From contig JAEYYW010000126.1 of the NCBI GenBank assembly GCA_023428265.1, positions 1-38,840 of the forward strand: a DNA stretch of 38,840 nucleotides, written 5' to 3'. The translations under genes and the position numbers were made by a program. The notes below the pieces were generated by a model. It was not told the origin of the DNA and ran no database searches. It saw only the letters and a list, made by a program, of their open reading frames with translations. The DNA comes from Bacillota bacterium (GTDB lineage Bacteria; Bacillota; Clostridia; Christensenellales; UMGS416). Shown here in pieces: positions 15,808 to 22,865 of this stretch (position 1 is the first letter of the stretch; each line of letters begins with the position of its first letter).

Positions 15808-15855
15808 ACGCCATCCGCATCCGCACCGGCGAGCGGGGGGATCAGGCGCTGTAGG
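15808..15855. repeat. 48-bp direct repeat, right copy (glnB 3' end duplicate)
   Basis: Second copy of the glnB 3' end including the stop codon, detached from any reading frame upstream. It is followed 16 bp later by the strong terminator at 15872-15910, which suggests that this side is the ancestral downstream flank of glnB and that 14780-15807 was inserted. Confidence 0.93.
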
Positions 15856-15871
15856 ATGCTTTGAGCTTACT

Positions 15872-15910
15872 AAAATAGACCGTGGGGCCACTGGCTCCAC
15901 GGTCTGTTTT
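15872..15910. terminator. Strong bidirectional Rho-independent terminator
   Basis: AAAATAGACCGTGG (15872-15885) pairs with CCACGGTCTGTTTT (15897-15910), with a single T-G pair and an 11-nt loop. A and T runs on both sides let it act on the plus strand (ancestral glnB end) and on the minus strand, where it overlaps the stop codon of the 129-aa gene. Confidence 0.9.
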
Positions 15911-16298
15911 ATGTTTGCCCGGCGGTTGCCTCGTTCAATGCCTTCCCCAGCAGCTGCGACGCGATGCGCAGTGCTTTGAGATAATCGCTGAGCATCGTGT
16001 GCTGCCATGTGCCATGGGCCAGTTTCGTCAGAGCTTTTTCAGATTTGCTGATCAAAGAGGCGATCGGTGCGAGTGCCTTTTTCAGTTCTTCCTGGGTATG
16101 GCAGCCGGCACAAGGACTGCCTTCCAACTCGTTTGAGATCAATGACGAAGCAATCAGAAGTGCCTTAAGCCGGTTGCTTTCCAGCGTGTGGGGAGCAGTG
16201 CCCTGCTGGAACTTCTCTTTTGCTTTCTCGGTCTTGCCGATCATGGAGGATATGGCGCGAAGCGCATCCATCCTGTCTTCGTTTGTGATGTTTTCCAT
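15909..16298 (-). CDS. Small helical protein with an internal duplication
   Basis: Unknown 129-aa soluble protein. Two roughly 50-residue halves are clearly homologous. Residues about 10-59 contain ALRAISSMIGKTEKAKEKF and LKALLIASSLISNELE. Residues about 74-123 contain ALAPIASLISKSEKALTKL and LKALRIASQLLGKALNE. Each half has two amphipathic helices joined by a G(T)..HT linker. A short linker with CAGCH lies between the halves. No family is recognised. The start at ATG 16298 has only a weak GGGG ribosome binding site. It lies 68 bp downstream of the P-loop kinase on the same strand and may be cotranscribed. It ends inside the bidirectional terminator. Confidence 0.65.
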   Translation of the reverse strand: MENITNEDRMDALRAISSMIGKTEKAKEKFQQGTAPHTLESNRLKALLIASSLISNELEGSPCAGCHTQEELKKALAPIASLISKSEKALTKLAHGTWQHTMLSDYLKALRIASQLLGKALNEATAGQT

Positions 16299-16366
16299 CC
16301 CCGCAGCCCCCGCAGAACTATATTCTCAGGAATAGCAGGACCGGCTCCTGCTCCCATGATCAAAAC

Positions 16367-16867
16367 TCAACAACACTCCCCGATGATCCGCTCCGCCGCC
16401 TGCTCCGCGCTCAATGCCGACACATCCACCTTGACGGTGTTCAACTTCTCATAAAGCGGCAGCCGCTCCACACTTCTTTGGATCACATCCTCCGAGCGGG
16501 CGCCTGCCTCCACATCCTTTTGCAGCCGCGCCCGCAGCGCCTGTTCGCTGCACACCAGCGAGATCGTGTGCACCTTGCAGCCCGTCGTATCCAGGCGGGA
16601 TAGAATCGTGTCGATGATGGCCTGCTGGTGCATCACCCAGCAAAACACAACGTGGTCATAGGCGGAGCACTGGAGGAAGTTATTCAGCAAAAAGCAGATG
16701 TTCTCTTCTACCATCCGCTTCGTTTCTTCCGTCACCTGAAAGGGGTGCATGTCCCAGCACCAATCGCCGTCGAGGAACACGCTGCGATCCAGCTTGCTCT
16801 TGAGGATCTGGCAGGTGGTGGTTTTCCCCACGCCCATGGTGCCGCCAATTAAAAAGAGATTCTTCAT
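16367..16867 (-). CDS. P-loop nucleoside/nucleotide kinase-like protein (AAA_33 type)
   Basis: A soluble 166-aa ATP-binding protein. The N-terminal beta strand and Walker A read LFLIGGTMGVGKTT (G9 to T16). The acidic segment LDGDWCWDM fits the DxD-type second motif of small kinases. A lid-like stretch (SEQALRARLQKDVEAGARS) lies near residues 108-126. This size and layout fit the shikimate/gluconate/chloramphenicol-kinase-like AAA_33 group; the substrate is unknown. The start at 16867 lies 10 bp after the stop of the upstream phosphotransferase gene, so the two are probably one operon and may serve the same small-molecule phosphorylation or resistance role. Confidence 0.75.
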   Translation of the reverse strand: MKNLFLIGGTMGVGKTTTCQILKSKLDRSVFLDGDWCWDMHPFQVTEETKRMVEENICFLLNNFLQCSAYDHVVFCWVMHQQAIIDTILSRLDTTGCKVHTISLVCSEQALRARLQKDVEAGARSEDVIQRSVERLPLYEKLNTVKVDVSALSAEQAAERIIGECC

Positions 16868-16877
16868 GGCCGTTGCC

Positions 16878-17831
16878 TCACCGCACCTTCATGTTTCCGC
16901 TCTCCACACACGCCTGCAGAAACTGCCGCAACGCGGCCACATCGCCCATCCCGGCCTGCGGCACGCCCGCGTTGGCGCACATCTGCCGGAGCAGGGTCGC
17001 CCCATATTCATGGATCAGCACGGCCTCGGTGAGCAGATCATAGAAGCTTTGCCTGCGATACTCCCCAAAATATGCCTCCATCATCACCGGGTCGCAGCCA
17101 AACAGCGCAAACACGATGGGTGGCCACTCATAAACCGTGGGTGCCAGGCGGCTGTCGGCGAAGTCGATCACCTGGATCACGCCGGCAGGATCCACCAGAA
17201 GGTTCTCGCCGGTCAGGTCCCCGTGGGTGAACACCGGATCGGGGAAGCTCAGCCCCCGGAGGAAGGCCTGCCGCTCTTCGCAGAGGCTTGCGGGGAACTC
17301 CTCCCACCGCGTGTTTACCAGGCAGCCGGCCAGTGTCAGCGCAGGCACGGGCCTGTGGCAGGCCGTGTTCAGCGCCGTTGTGACTGCCTTCAGCCCCTGG
17401 GCAAACGCCAGCTTCTGCTCCGTGGCATAGCCGGGCAGGCATTGCTCCGCTTCCGCCCCTTCCAGATAACCCATCACGAGATAGCGGAAGAGATAGCTAT
17501 CCTCAATGCTGCCGGCGCACAGCAGCTTTGGCGCGCTCACGCCCGCATCGGCGGCATGGCTCATCGCGGCCAGCTCCACGGCGTAATCCTCGCCGGTGCT
17601 GAAGCCCGACTCCTCCGGCGCAAAGAGTTTCACCACGGTGTCCTGCACGCGAAACACCGCGTTGGTGCCCGGCGTGAGGTTGCGCACCGGGCCGAAGGCC
17701 AGACCGTGCCGCGCGTAAATCGCCTCAATGAGGGGGGTGAACGCCTCGATGGATTGAAAAAGCTGCGCCCAGGAGCCCTGGCCGGTTATGGTTGGCTGAA
17801 AAAGCCGGTTGGGTCGGTCCGTTTGGTTCAT
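16878..17831 (-). CDS. Aminoglycoside phosphotransferase (APH) family protein
   Basis: A 317-aa kinase of the APH/choline-kinase fold. The catalytic loop is HGDLTGEN (203-210) and the metal-binding motif is VIDFADS with Asp 223. A nucleotide-binding N-lobe precedes them (FRVQDTVVKLF, with the candidate lysine near residue 68). The family phosphorylates small molecules such as aminoglycosides, homoserine or choline; the substrate cannot be told here and resistance should not be assumed. ATG 17831 is chosen because GGGAGG lies at 17845-17840 with 8-nt spacing; the frame extends upstream without better support. A promoter at 17856-17884 fits this start. It is followed 10 bp later by the P-loop kinase. 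Confidence 0.82.
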   Translation of the reverse strand: MNQTDRPNRLFQPTITGQGSWAQLFQSIEAFTPLIEAIYARHGLAFGPVRNLTPGTNAVFRVQDTVVKLFAPEESGFSTGEDYAVELAAMSHAADAGVSAPKLLCAGSIEDSYLFRYLVMGYLEGAEAEQCLPGYATEQKLAFAQGLKAVTTALNTACHRPVPALTLAGCLVNTRWEEFPASLCEERQAFLRGLSFPDPVFTHGDLTGENLLVDPAGVIQVIDFADSRLAPTVYEWPPIVFALFGCDPVMMEAYFGEYRRQSFYDLLTEAVLIHEYGATLLRQMCANAGVPQAGMGDVAALRQFLQACVESGNMKVR

Positions 17832-17855
17832 ATGGGTTGCCTCCCTGCCAGTGCT

Positions 17856-17884
17856 ATTGTATCTTCTCTGCGGTGAAGCCGCAA
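17856..17884 (-). promoter_or_regulatory. Probable promoter of the phosphotransferase operon
   Basis: Minus strand TTGCGG (17884-17879), 17-bp spacer, TACAAT (17861-17856). The predicted start is near 17849, just upstream of the ribosome binding site, giving a leader of only about 18 nt. Confidence 0.5.
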
Positions 17885-17993
17885 CGGCAACCGGGAGGCG
17901 CAATCTTTATTCAAACTTAATGCCTCGCATCTATCGCATGCTGCAGTGAAATGATAGGATAGAATCAGAATATGTTACCAAGGGCGTGGAAAC

Positions 17994-18404
17994 GTGAACA
18001 AGTTCAAATACAAGCTCATGCAGTTCTTTTATGGCCGCAACGGCATGGACCATCTGGGGTATGCCACGATGGTGCTCTATCTCGTGCTGGCCCTTGTCAA
18101 TTCGTTTGTCAACACAATCTTCCTCACCGTGCCGGTTTTTCTGATCGCGCTCATCGCGTTTTACCGCATTCTTTCCAAGGACCTCACCCGTCGCCGGAAG
18201 GAAAACGAGGCGTTCCTGCGGGTTTATCGCCCCGCAAAGGCGGCGGTGCAGAAGCAGATCCGCCGCGTGAAAGACATCAAAACCCACCGCTACCGCACCT
18301 GCCCCCACTGCAAGGTGACGCTGCGCCTGCCCATCAAGCGGGGCAAAAACACGGTGGTCTGCCCGCGCTGCAAGCAGCGGGTCACCGTGCGGGTGTGGTT
18401 CTAG
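17994..18404 (+). CDS. Small membrane protein with C-terminal zinc ribbon
   Basis: A 136-aa protein of unknown function. The N-terminal segment carries a basic and aromatic stretch, then two transmembrane helices (about residues 22-58: MVLYLVLALVNSFVNTIFLT and VPVFLIALIAF). A basic cytoplasmic linker follows (SKDLTRRRKENEAF). The C-terminal zinc ribbon has CPHC (near 104) and CPRC (near 124). Similar two-helix/zinc-ribbon proteins are common in Clostridia without known role. The start is GTG 17994 with a weak AAGGG upstream. The 17-bp end of the gene is repeated 9 bp downstream, and the second copy runs into the -10 element of the next gene. Confidence 0.75.
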   Translation: MNKFKYKLMQFFYGRNGMDHLGYATMVLYLVLALVNSFVNTIFLTVPVFLIALIAFYRILSKDLTRRRKENEAFLRVYRPAKAAVQKQIRRVKDIKTHRYRTCPHCKVTLRLPIKRGKNTVVCPRCKQRVTVRVWF

Positions 18405-18425
18405 GAACCACCGTGCGGTTGTGGT
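18383..18425. repeat. Pair of 17-bp direct repeats around a stop codon
   Basis: CACCGTGCGGGTGTGGT (18383-18399) and CACCGTGCGGTTGTGGT (18409-18425) differ at one base. The first is the end of the zinc-ribbon gene. The last T of the second is the first base of TATAAT. Confidence 0.8.
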
Positions 18426-18430
18426 ATAAT
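18421..18430 (+). promoter_or_regulatory. Possible extended -10 promoter of the GNAT gene
   Basis: TGTGG-TATAAT with the consensus hexamer at 18425-18430 and a TG element just upstream. There is no good -35. The predicted start is near 18437, giving a leader of about 50 nt to ATG 18488. Confidence 0.45.
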
Positions 18431-18487
18431 CATGGCTGATTTTCAGGCAGGCGCGGCAGCGGCGCTCTTTGAAAGGAACACACACCG

Positions 18488-19585
18488 ATGAAGCAACTCA
18501 ACCCCACAGAGTTGGGCAAGGCCCTTGCCCTGTTTCAAAACAGCGGCCACCAGATGAAGCTTGCGGCGCTGGCCGAGGGCGGCATCGAGGGCCGCGCGTG
18601 GGTGGATGCCGAAACCCCCGGCGCCGCCATTGTGGCCTATCAAAACAAACTGATGGTGGCCTGCCAGGTGCCGCCGGAGCAAATTGCCGGCAAGCTCCGG
18701 GTCTTCCTGCTCACCGAGGTGTATCAAAAGCGCCTGGGTGGCGGCGGCGACGCGCAGGTGTTTTGGGATGGTGAGGCATCCTATCAGGCGCTGCTGATGG
18801 CGCTGGGCGATAAATGCCCGGCCTTCACGCTGCGGGAGCACTGGGAGCTGGATCACCCCGCCGACGCCGCCAAGGCCGAACCGGCGGAGGGCTATCTGAT
18901 CGCGCCGGTGGAGGAAGCGCTGCTGGCGCGGGGCCTGGAAAACACCGACCGCCTCCGGGAGGAAATGTGCTCGGAGCGTGTTTCCGTAGAAGAATTTTTG
19001 CGGCAGAGCTTCGGCGTGTGCGCGGTGAAAGACGGCGCGCTGGCCGGCTGGTGCCTCAGCGAATACAACTGCTCCAAGGGCTGCGAGGTGGGCATTGAAA
19101 CGGTGGAGGGCCACCGGCAGAAGGGGCTCGCCCGGGCGATGGTCTCCGCCTTTGCGGCAGAGGCGGCGCGGCGGGGCGTTGCGCGCATCGGCTGGCACTG
19201 CTTTGCCAGCAACGGGCCTTCGCGCCGCACGGCCCAGTCGGCGGGTTTTGACAAGAAGCTGGAATACGGCGAGCTGATCTGCTGCTATGACCCGCTGGTG
19301 CAGTATGCCGTGAATGGCAACCTGGCAGACAGCCAGGGCCGGCTCGAGGAAGCGGCGGCGTGGTATAGCCGCGCCTGCGTCGGCGAAGACGCGCCGCTGT
19401 GGGCGTTTGTGCGCCAGGCGATGACGCTTGTGAGCCTGGGGCGGCATGACGACGCGTTTACTTCCTTGAAATCCGGCGTGGCCAACGGCCTTGACTGGTG
19501 GGACTGGCTGGACAGCGAGCCCCGCCTTGCCCCCCTGCGGCTGGACAGCCGCTGGCTGGCGCTGATGGAAGGCGCGAATCAATAA
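18488..19585 (+). CDS. GNAT family N-acetyltransferase with C-terminal helical extension
   Basis: A soluble 365-aa protein. The N-terminal part (about 1-150) is variable. The GNAT core lies around residues 165-260: VCAVKDGALAGWCLSEY (strands 2-4), then the acetyl-CoA pyrophosphate loop HRQKGLARAMVSAFA (Q/RxxGxA) and FASNGPSRRTAQSAGF. This layout fits the GNAT_acetyltran (PF12746) family. The acceptor substrate is unknown. Residues about 280-365 form short helical pairs (LEEAAAWYSRACVG, LVSLGRHDDAFTSLKSG), which look like TPR motifs. AAAGGA precedes ATG 18488. The gene is monocistronic, ending in a strong terminator. Confidence 0.82.
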   Translation: MKQLNPTELGKALALFQNSGHQMKLAALAEGGIEGRAWVDAETPGAAIVAYQNKLMVACQVPPEQIAGKLRVFLLTEVYQKRLGGGGDAQVFWDGEASYQALLMALGDKCPAFTLREHWELDHPADAAKAEPAEGYLIAPVEEALLARGLENTDRLREEMCSERVSVEEFLRQSFGVCAVKDGALAGWCLSEYNCSKGCEVGIETVEGHRQKGLARAMVSAFAAEAARRGVARIGWHCFASNGPSRRTAQSAGFDKKLEYGELICCYDPLVQYAVNGNLADSQGRLEEAAAWYSRACVGEDAPLWAFVRQAMTLVSLGRHDDAFTSLKSGVANGLDWWDWLDSEPRLAPLRLDSRWLALMEGANQ

Positions 19586-19592
19586 AGCAAAC

Positions 19593-19622
19593 AAAACGCC
19601 CGGCGAAAGCCGGGCGTTTTTT
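19593..19622 (+). terminator. Rho-independent terminator of the GNAT gene
   Basis: A perfect 12-bp stem AAAACGCCCGGC (19593-19604), GAAA loop, GCCGGGCGTTTT (19609-19620), and continued T's to 19622. Confidence 0.93.
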
Positions 19623-19639
19623 GTGCCTTGCTTCCAGGG

Positions 19640-19908
19640 TATGGCACTCACCTTAACCTTACCTCCCAGTCAGAGAACGGCACTCACCCCCCAACCCCCT
19701 CTCCCACTTTGTGCGAGAGGGGGAGCACTGTAGCATGCCGATCCTCACCCCCCCTCTCGCGCTTGCGGGAGAGGGGGGCAGGGGGGTGAGTGCTAAATTT
19801 GGGGAGCAGTTTGCTTGAGCTAAACGAAAATCCCCTCCCCCAGTGATGGGGGAGGGGTAAGGGGAGAGGGTCTCTGAAGATGGGGGAGGGGCAAGGGAAA
19901 TGGTCTCT
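19640..19908. repeat. Intergenic C/G-tract hairpin repeat region
   Basis: No gene. The region is a series of hairpins with polyC/polyG arms. CCCCTCTCcCAC-ttt-GTGcGAGAGGGG lies around 19697-19722, and CCCCTCTCgCGC-tt-GCGgGAGAGGGG around 19753-19776. A CCCCTCCCCC-agtgat-GGGGGAGGGG stem lies around 19833-19858. The first two share outer arms while the inner triplets change together (CAC/GTG versus CGC/GCG). Confidence 0.75.
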
Positions 19909-20652
19909 TCAATCCCAGCTGATATCCACATCGCCGTCCACGGCGTTTTCGGTGACCAGCGTCATCGTGATCCTGCCGGGCTCATAAATGGAGAGGTCGA
20001 TCGTTGAGGCTGTCTCAGGGTTGTTGAGCTCAACCTCAGTCCAGAGAGAGCCCTGCGTGAGCCTCAATGTCATCTTGCCGCTGCCCAGGCTCGATTTCAC
20101 GCGCACTTCCTTGGGGTTTTGGCCGTCATACTCCAGCTGGTTGTTGGTTTTGTTGCCGTTCATCTTATAGAAGCTCAGGTGCCAGCTATGGTTCACATTG
20201 CGCTCCACGCTGCCGATGGAAACATTGCCCGGCACATAGCGGCCGTTGAACTGCAGCACACCGAGCAAGCCGATGCAAAGGGCGCCCAGGATCACAAGGG
20301 CGATGCAGCAGAGGAACGCCACCATCGGCCAGCGGGCCGGCTTGGGCAGCGGCTTCATCGGGGAGGCATCGCCGCCCACGGCCCCGCCGCAATGGGGGCA
20401 GAAGGCCGCGTTGGCCTGGATGGCCTTGGCACAGTTTGGGCACAGGCCGGCGGCCTGGTTGCGGCCCGCGGCCAGATAAATGATCAGGCCGATGAAGCTG
20501 GGCACCAGCAGCACCACGACCGTCCACAGCGCCGCGTTGAGGCCCCGCGATTTTGCGTCCCGATAGGTCCAGATGCCCAGAAACACATAGGCCAGGCCCC
20601 CCAGCACCACCAGCAGCAGCGCCGGCACAACGATCAGAATACTTGCGTTCAT
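19909..20652 (-). CDS. PLDc_N/zinc-ribbon membrane protein
   Basis: A 247-aa membrane protein of unknown role. Residues 1-65 form two helices of the PLDc_N type (GIWTYRDAKSRGLNAALWTV between them). A double-cysteine zinc ribbon follows (CPNC near 72, CPHC near 87). Another transmembrane helix (about 113-135) leads to a roughly 105-residue C-terminal domain that is probably outside the cell and beta-rich (SWHLSFYKMNGNKTNN). GGAGGA precedes ATG 20652, which overlaps the TGA of the upstream gene by ATGA, so translation is coupled. It is the third gene of an ECF sigma operon and may be part of the signal input or a target of it. Confidence 0.8.
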   Translation of the reverse strand: MNASILIVVPALLLVVLGGLAYVFLGIWTYRDAKSRGLNAALWTVVVLLVPSFIGLIIYLAAGRNQAAGLCPNCAKAIQANAAFCPHCGGAVGGDASPMKPLPKPARWPMVAFLCCIALVILGALCIGLLGVLQFNGRYVPGNVSIGSVERNVNHSWHLSFYKMNGNKTNNQLEYDGQNPKEVRVKSSLGSGKMTLRLTQGSLWTEVELNNPETASTIDLSIYEPGRITMTLVTENAVDGDVDISWD

Positions 20653-20984
20653 ATCAGCCTTGATTCCTCCTTGAAGGGTTTGATTTTGAAATAGCCAAAC
20701 AGCGTGATCAGCCAGGCCGAGAGCGTGCAGACGCCCAGCAGCAGCGTGCCCGCCGCCACGCACCGCCAGCTCGTGGCTGTGGAGTATAGCAGGGCCATCA
20801 ACGCGGCGGAAAGCGCCGTGCCGCCCAGCGCCGGCAGCCACCATAGCGAGGGGGTCTTCCGCTGCCCTTGCCGGAGCTGCCGCTTGATCGCCAGCACCAG
20901 GCCTGCGGCCGGGCGCTCCTGGCAGCCCAGCGACTCCATGAGCAGCTTGTCCAGCTCCTTGTCGTCAAACTTCCTGCGGCCCAT
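20649..20984 (-). CDS. Small membrane protein, candidate anti-sigma partner
   Basis: A 111-aa protein. A charged cytoplasmic N-terminus (RRKFDDKELDKLLMESLG) of about 45 residues precedes two transmembrane helices (about 48-68 and 74-97) and a short basic tail. It starts 20 bp inside the end of the ECF sigma gene and ends by a 4-bp overlap with the next gene. Position and topology fit an anti-sigma factor, in which the cytoplasmic N-terminus would bind the sigma factor. It lacks the HxxxCxxC zinc anti-sigma motif, so this function is inferred from context only. Confidence 0.7.
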   Translation of the reverse strand: MGRRKFDDKELDKLLMESLGCQERPAAGLVLAIKRQLRQGQRKTPSLWWLPALGGTALSAALMALLYSTATSWRCVAAGTLLLGVCTLSAWLITLFGYFKIKPFKEESRLI

Positions 20985-21501
20985 AGCCCTTCGCCTCCAA
21001 TCCGGCGCGGATTAGCTTCCGCGCCTTGAATAACCTGCTCTTCACTGTGCCCGGCGGCAACCCCAGCGCCCGCGCCGCCTCGTCCACCGTGAGCCCGCCG
21101 GCGTAGAGCATCGCCACCGGCTCCCGGAGTTTCATGGGCAGCGCCAGCACCTCCGCCCGCACCGCCTGCCGCAGCTCCCGGGCACCGGCCTCGTCCTCCA
21201 GGCAGAAGGGGCTTGGCGCTTCCGGCGGCTCGCCATCCTCCCCGGCGGGGGCCGGCGGGGCGATCCGAAGCCTTCGGGCGGCCTTGGCTCCGTCGCGGCG
21301 GTGGGCTTTGGCGGCAATGGCGAGCAGAAACCCCAGCGGGCTCCTTTCCCGGTCGATGCGGTGGGCCAGCTCCATGGCCCGCAGAAAGGTGCGCTGAAAC
21401 AGGTCGTCAGCTTCCTGCTTGCTGCCGGTGAGCCTTGCGCAAAAGCGGTACACGGCGTCGCCGTGCGAATCCACCAGGTTTTCCATCTCCACCGGGTTCA
21501 A
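20965..21501 (-). CDS. ECF-type RNA polymerase sigma factor
   Basis: A sigma-70 family extracytoplasmic-function factor of about 178 aa. Region 2 spans about residues 5-70 (DAVYRFCARLTGSKQEADDLFQRTFLRA). An Ala/Pro-rich linker follows. Region 4 contains LREPVAMLYAGGLTVDEAA and the helix-turn-helix ALGLPPGTVKSRLFKARKL (about 150-168), which recognises the -35 element. The start is taken as TTG 21501 because GGAGGT (21513-21508) lies 6 nt upstream. A GTG at 21516 is possible but would overlap that ribosome binding site. The gene overlaps the small membrane protein gene, as is usual for sigma/anti-sigma pairs. Such operons commonly autoregulate, but no ECF-type promoter was recognised upstream. 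Confidence 0.9.
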   Translation of the reverse strand: MNPVEMENLVDSHGDAVYRFCARLTGSKQEADDLFQRTFLRAMELAHRIDRERSPLGFLLAIAAKAHRRDGAKAARRLRIAPPAPAGEDGEPPEAPSPFCLEDEAGARELRQAVRAEVLALPMKLREPVAMLYAGGLTVDEAARALGLPPGTVKSRLFKARKLIRAGLEAKGYGPQEV

Positions 21502-21659
21502 GCAGTCACCTCCCACATCCCTGTATCTCCGCGAGGGGGGGAACGGTTCATTGATTTGGCGGAAATTCTATAAAATAAGGCCACATCCGTCCATTTGAAT
21601 TGTACAATATCTTGCGAGAGATTCGAAGAGCAGACTGTGCGTTTATAAGGAGCAGGGAA

Positions 21660-22016
21660 ATGATGGATTTTCCGGAGTTTATGAAACGTCCTGCCAACCG
21701 GGTGCCCGCACGGCAGCAGAACACAGCCGATGTGGAGGGTTATTACTATACTGCTCCTGACGGAAGCCAGATGGCTTTCTGGACATGCCATGCTGACAGG
21801 ATCTCCAAAGAGCACGCCCATGAGTTCGATGAATACATGGTGTGCGTCAGCGGTGAGTATGTGGTGTCCATCAATGGGGAAGAAACGGTTTTGCACGCTG
21901 GGCTGTGCAGGGCGGCAGATGTAAGGCCGGGACCAGAACGATCCATGCGTTTGGAGGCAGACGGATTGAGGGCGTATGATTGTGCCGATTGGGCTCCCGC
22001 AAAGAGTTTGGTATAA
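21660..22016 (+). CDS. Cupin-domain protein
   Basis: A small cytoplasmic protein of 118 aa with one beta-barrel cupin domain. The conserved first cupin motif appears as HAHEFDEYMVCVSGEYVVSI, with metal-ligand candidates H-x-H and Glu. The second motif is degraded (GLCRAADVRPGPERSMRL lacks the usual His), so metal binding may be partial. The function within this diverse superfamily is unknown. ATG 21660 is chosen because AAGGAG lies at 21647-21652; the frame extends upstream only through a TTG at 21600. It is divergent from the ECF sigma operon and 41 bp upstream of an alpha/beta hydrolase gene, which it probably shares a transcript with. Confidence 0.8.
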   Translation: MMDFPEFMKRPANRVPARQQNTADVEGYYYTAPDGSQMAFWTCHADRISKEHAHEFDEYMVCVSGEYVVSINGEETVLHAGLCRAADVRPGPERSMRLEADGLRAYDCADWAPAKSLV

Positions 22017-22057
22017 TTGATTATTACTGACTGAGAATATCTGGGAGGCCGATTGCA

Positions 22058-22852
22058 ATGCTGCACGAAACCATTCGTTTGGAGAGAGGCACCGTCCATT
22101 ACTGGATTGACCGCTGCGATCGCAGCGACAGAACGATTGTCTTTTCCCATGGCCTCACCGCCAATCACAGCATGTTTGAAAAGCAGGTGGAGTACTTCCG
22201 GCAGGTCTGCACCGTGATCACCTGGGATATCCCCCTGCACGGGCTGTCGCGGCCATACCAGGATTTCAGTTATGAAAACTGCGCCCGCGATCTGTGCGCA
22301 ATCCTCGACCAGGAGTCCATCGGCAAGGTGATCCTGGTGGGCATGTCCATGGGAGGATACCCATCGCAGATGTTCGCTCATCTGTATCCGGAGCGGACAG
22401 AGGGTTTTGTGGCGTTGGATACCACGCCGTTTGGCCTGGGCTATTATTCTAAAAGCGACATCTGGTGGCTGAACAGGGTGGGGGCCATGGCAAAGTGGTT
22501 TCCGGATCAGGTGCTCCGGAAGAGCATGGCAAAGTCCATTTCCAGAACCGAATACTCCTTCGGCATGATGATGAAAATGCTGGAGCCCTTGTCAAAAGCG
22601 GAGATCGCGGCGCAGATGGACATTGCGTACCGCGGCTTCATCCGGGAAAACAGGGATGTCTCCTTCCGTTTTCCGGTGCTGATTCTGCTGGGGGAATATG
22701 ACAGATCCGCCAAGGTGCGGCAGTATTGCATAAGCTGGGCGAAACGCAACGGCTACCCTTTGGTGATGATCAAAAACGCAGCGCATTTTTCAAACGGCGA
22801 CAACCCGGAGCAGGTCAACGAAGAGATACGCAAATTCATAGAACGGCTTTGA
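22058..22852 (+). CDS. Alpha/beta hydrolase
   Basis: A soluble 264-aa hydrolase of the alpha/beta fold. The oxyanion-hole region is FSHGLTANHSMF. The nucleophile elbow GMSMGG places Ser at 97. The acid Asp 215 is in LLGEYDRS and the base His 243 is in NAAHFSNGDNP, giving a complete triad. A helical lid lies around residues 125-185. The substrate (ester, lactone or peptide) cannot be told. GGGAGG precedes ATG 22058. It follows the cupin gene and converges with the DUF1848 gene only 13 bp after its stop, with no clear terminator between them. Confidence 0.88.
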   Translation: MLHETIRLERGTVHYWIDRCDRSDRTIVFSHGLTANHSMFEKQVEYFRQVCTVITWDIPLHGLSRPYQDFSYENCARDLCAILDQESIGKVILVGMSMGGYPSQMFAHLYPERTEGFVALDTTPFGLGYYSKSDIWWLNRVGAMAKWFPDQVLRKSMAKSISRTEYSFGMMMKMLEPLSKAEIAAQMDIAYRGFIRENRDVSFRFPVLILLGEYDRSAKVRQYCISWAKRNGYPLVMIKNAAHFSNGDNPEQVNEEIRKFIERL

Positions 22853-22865
22853 GGGCCAAGCAGAC

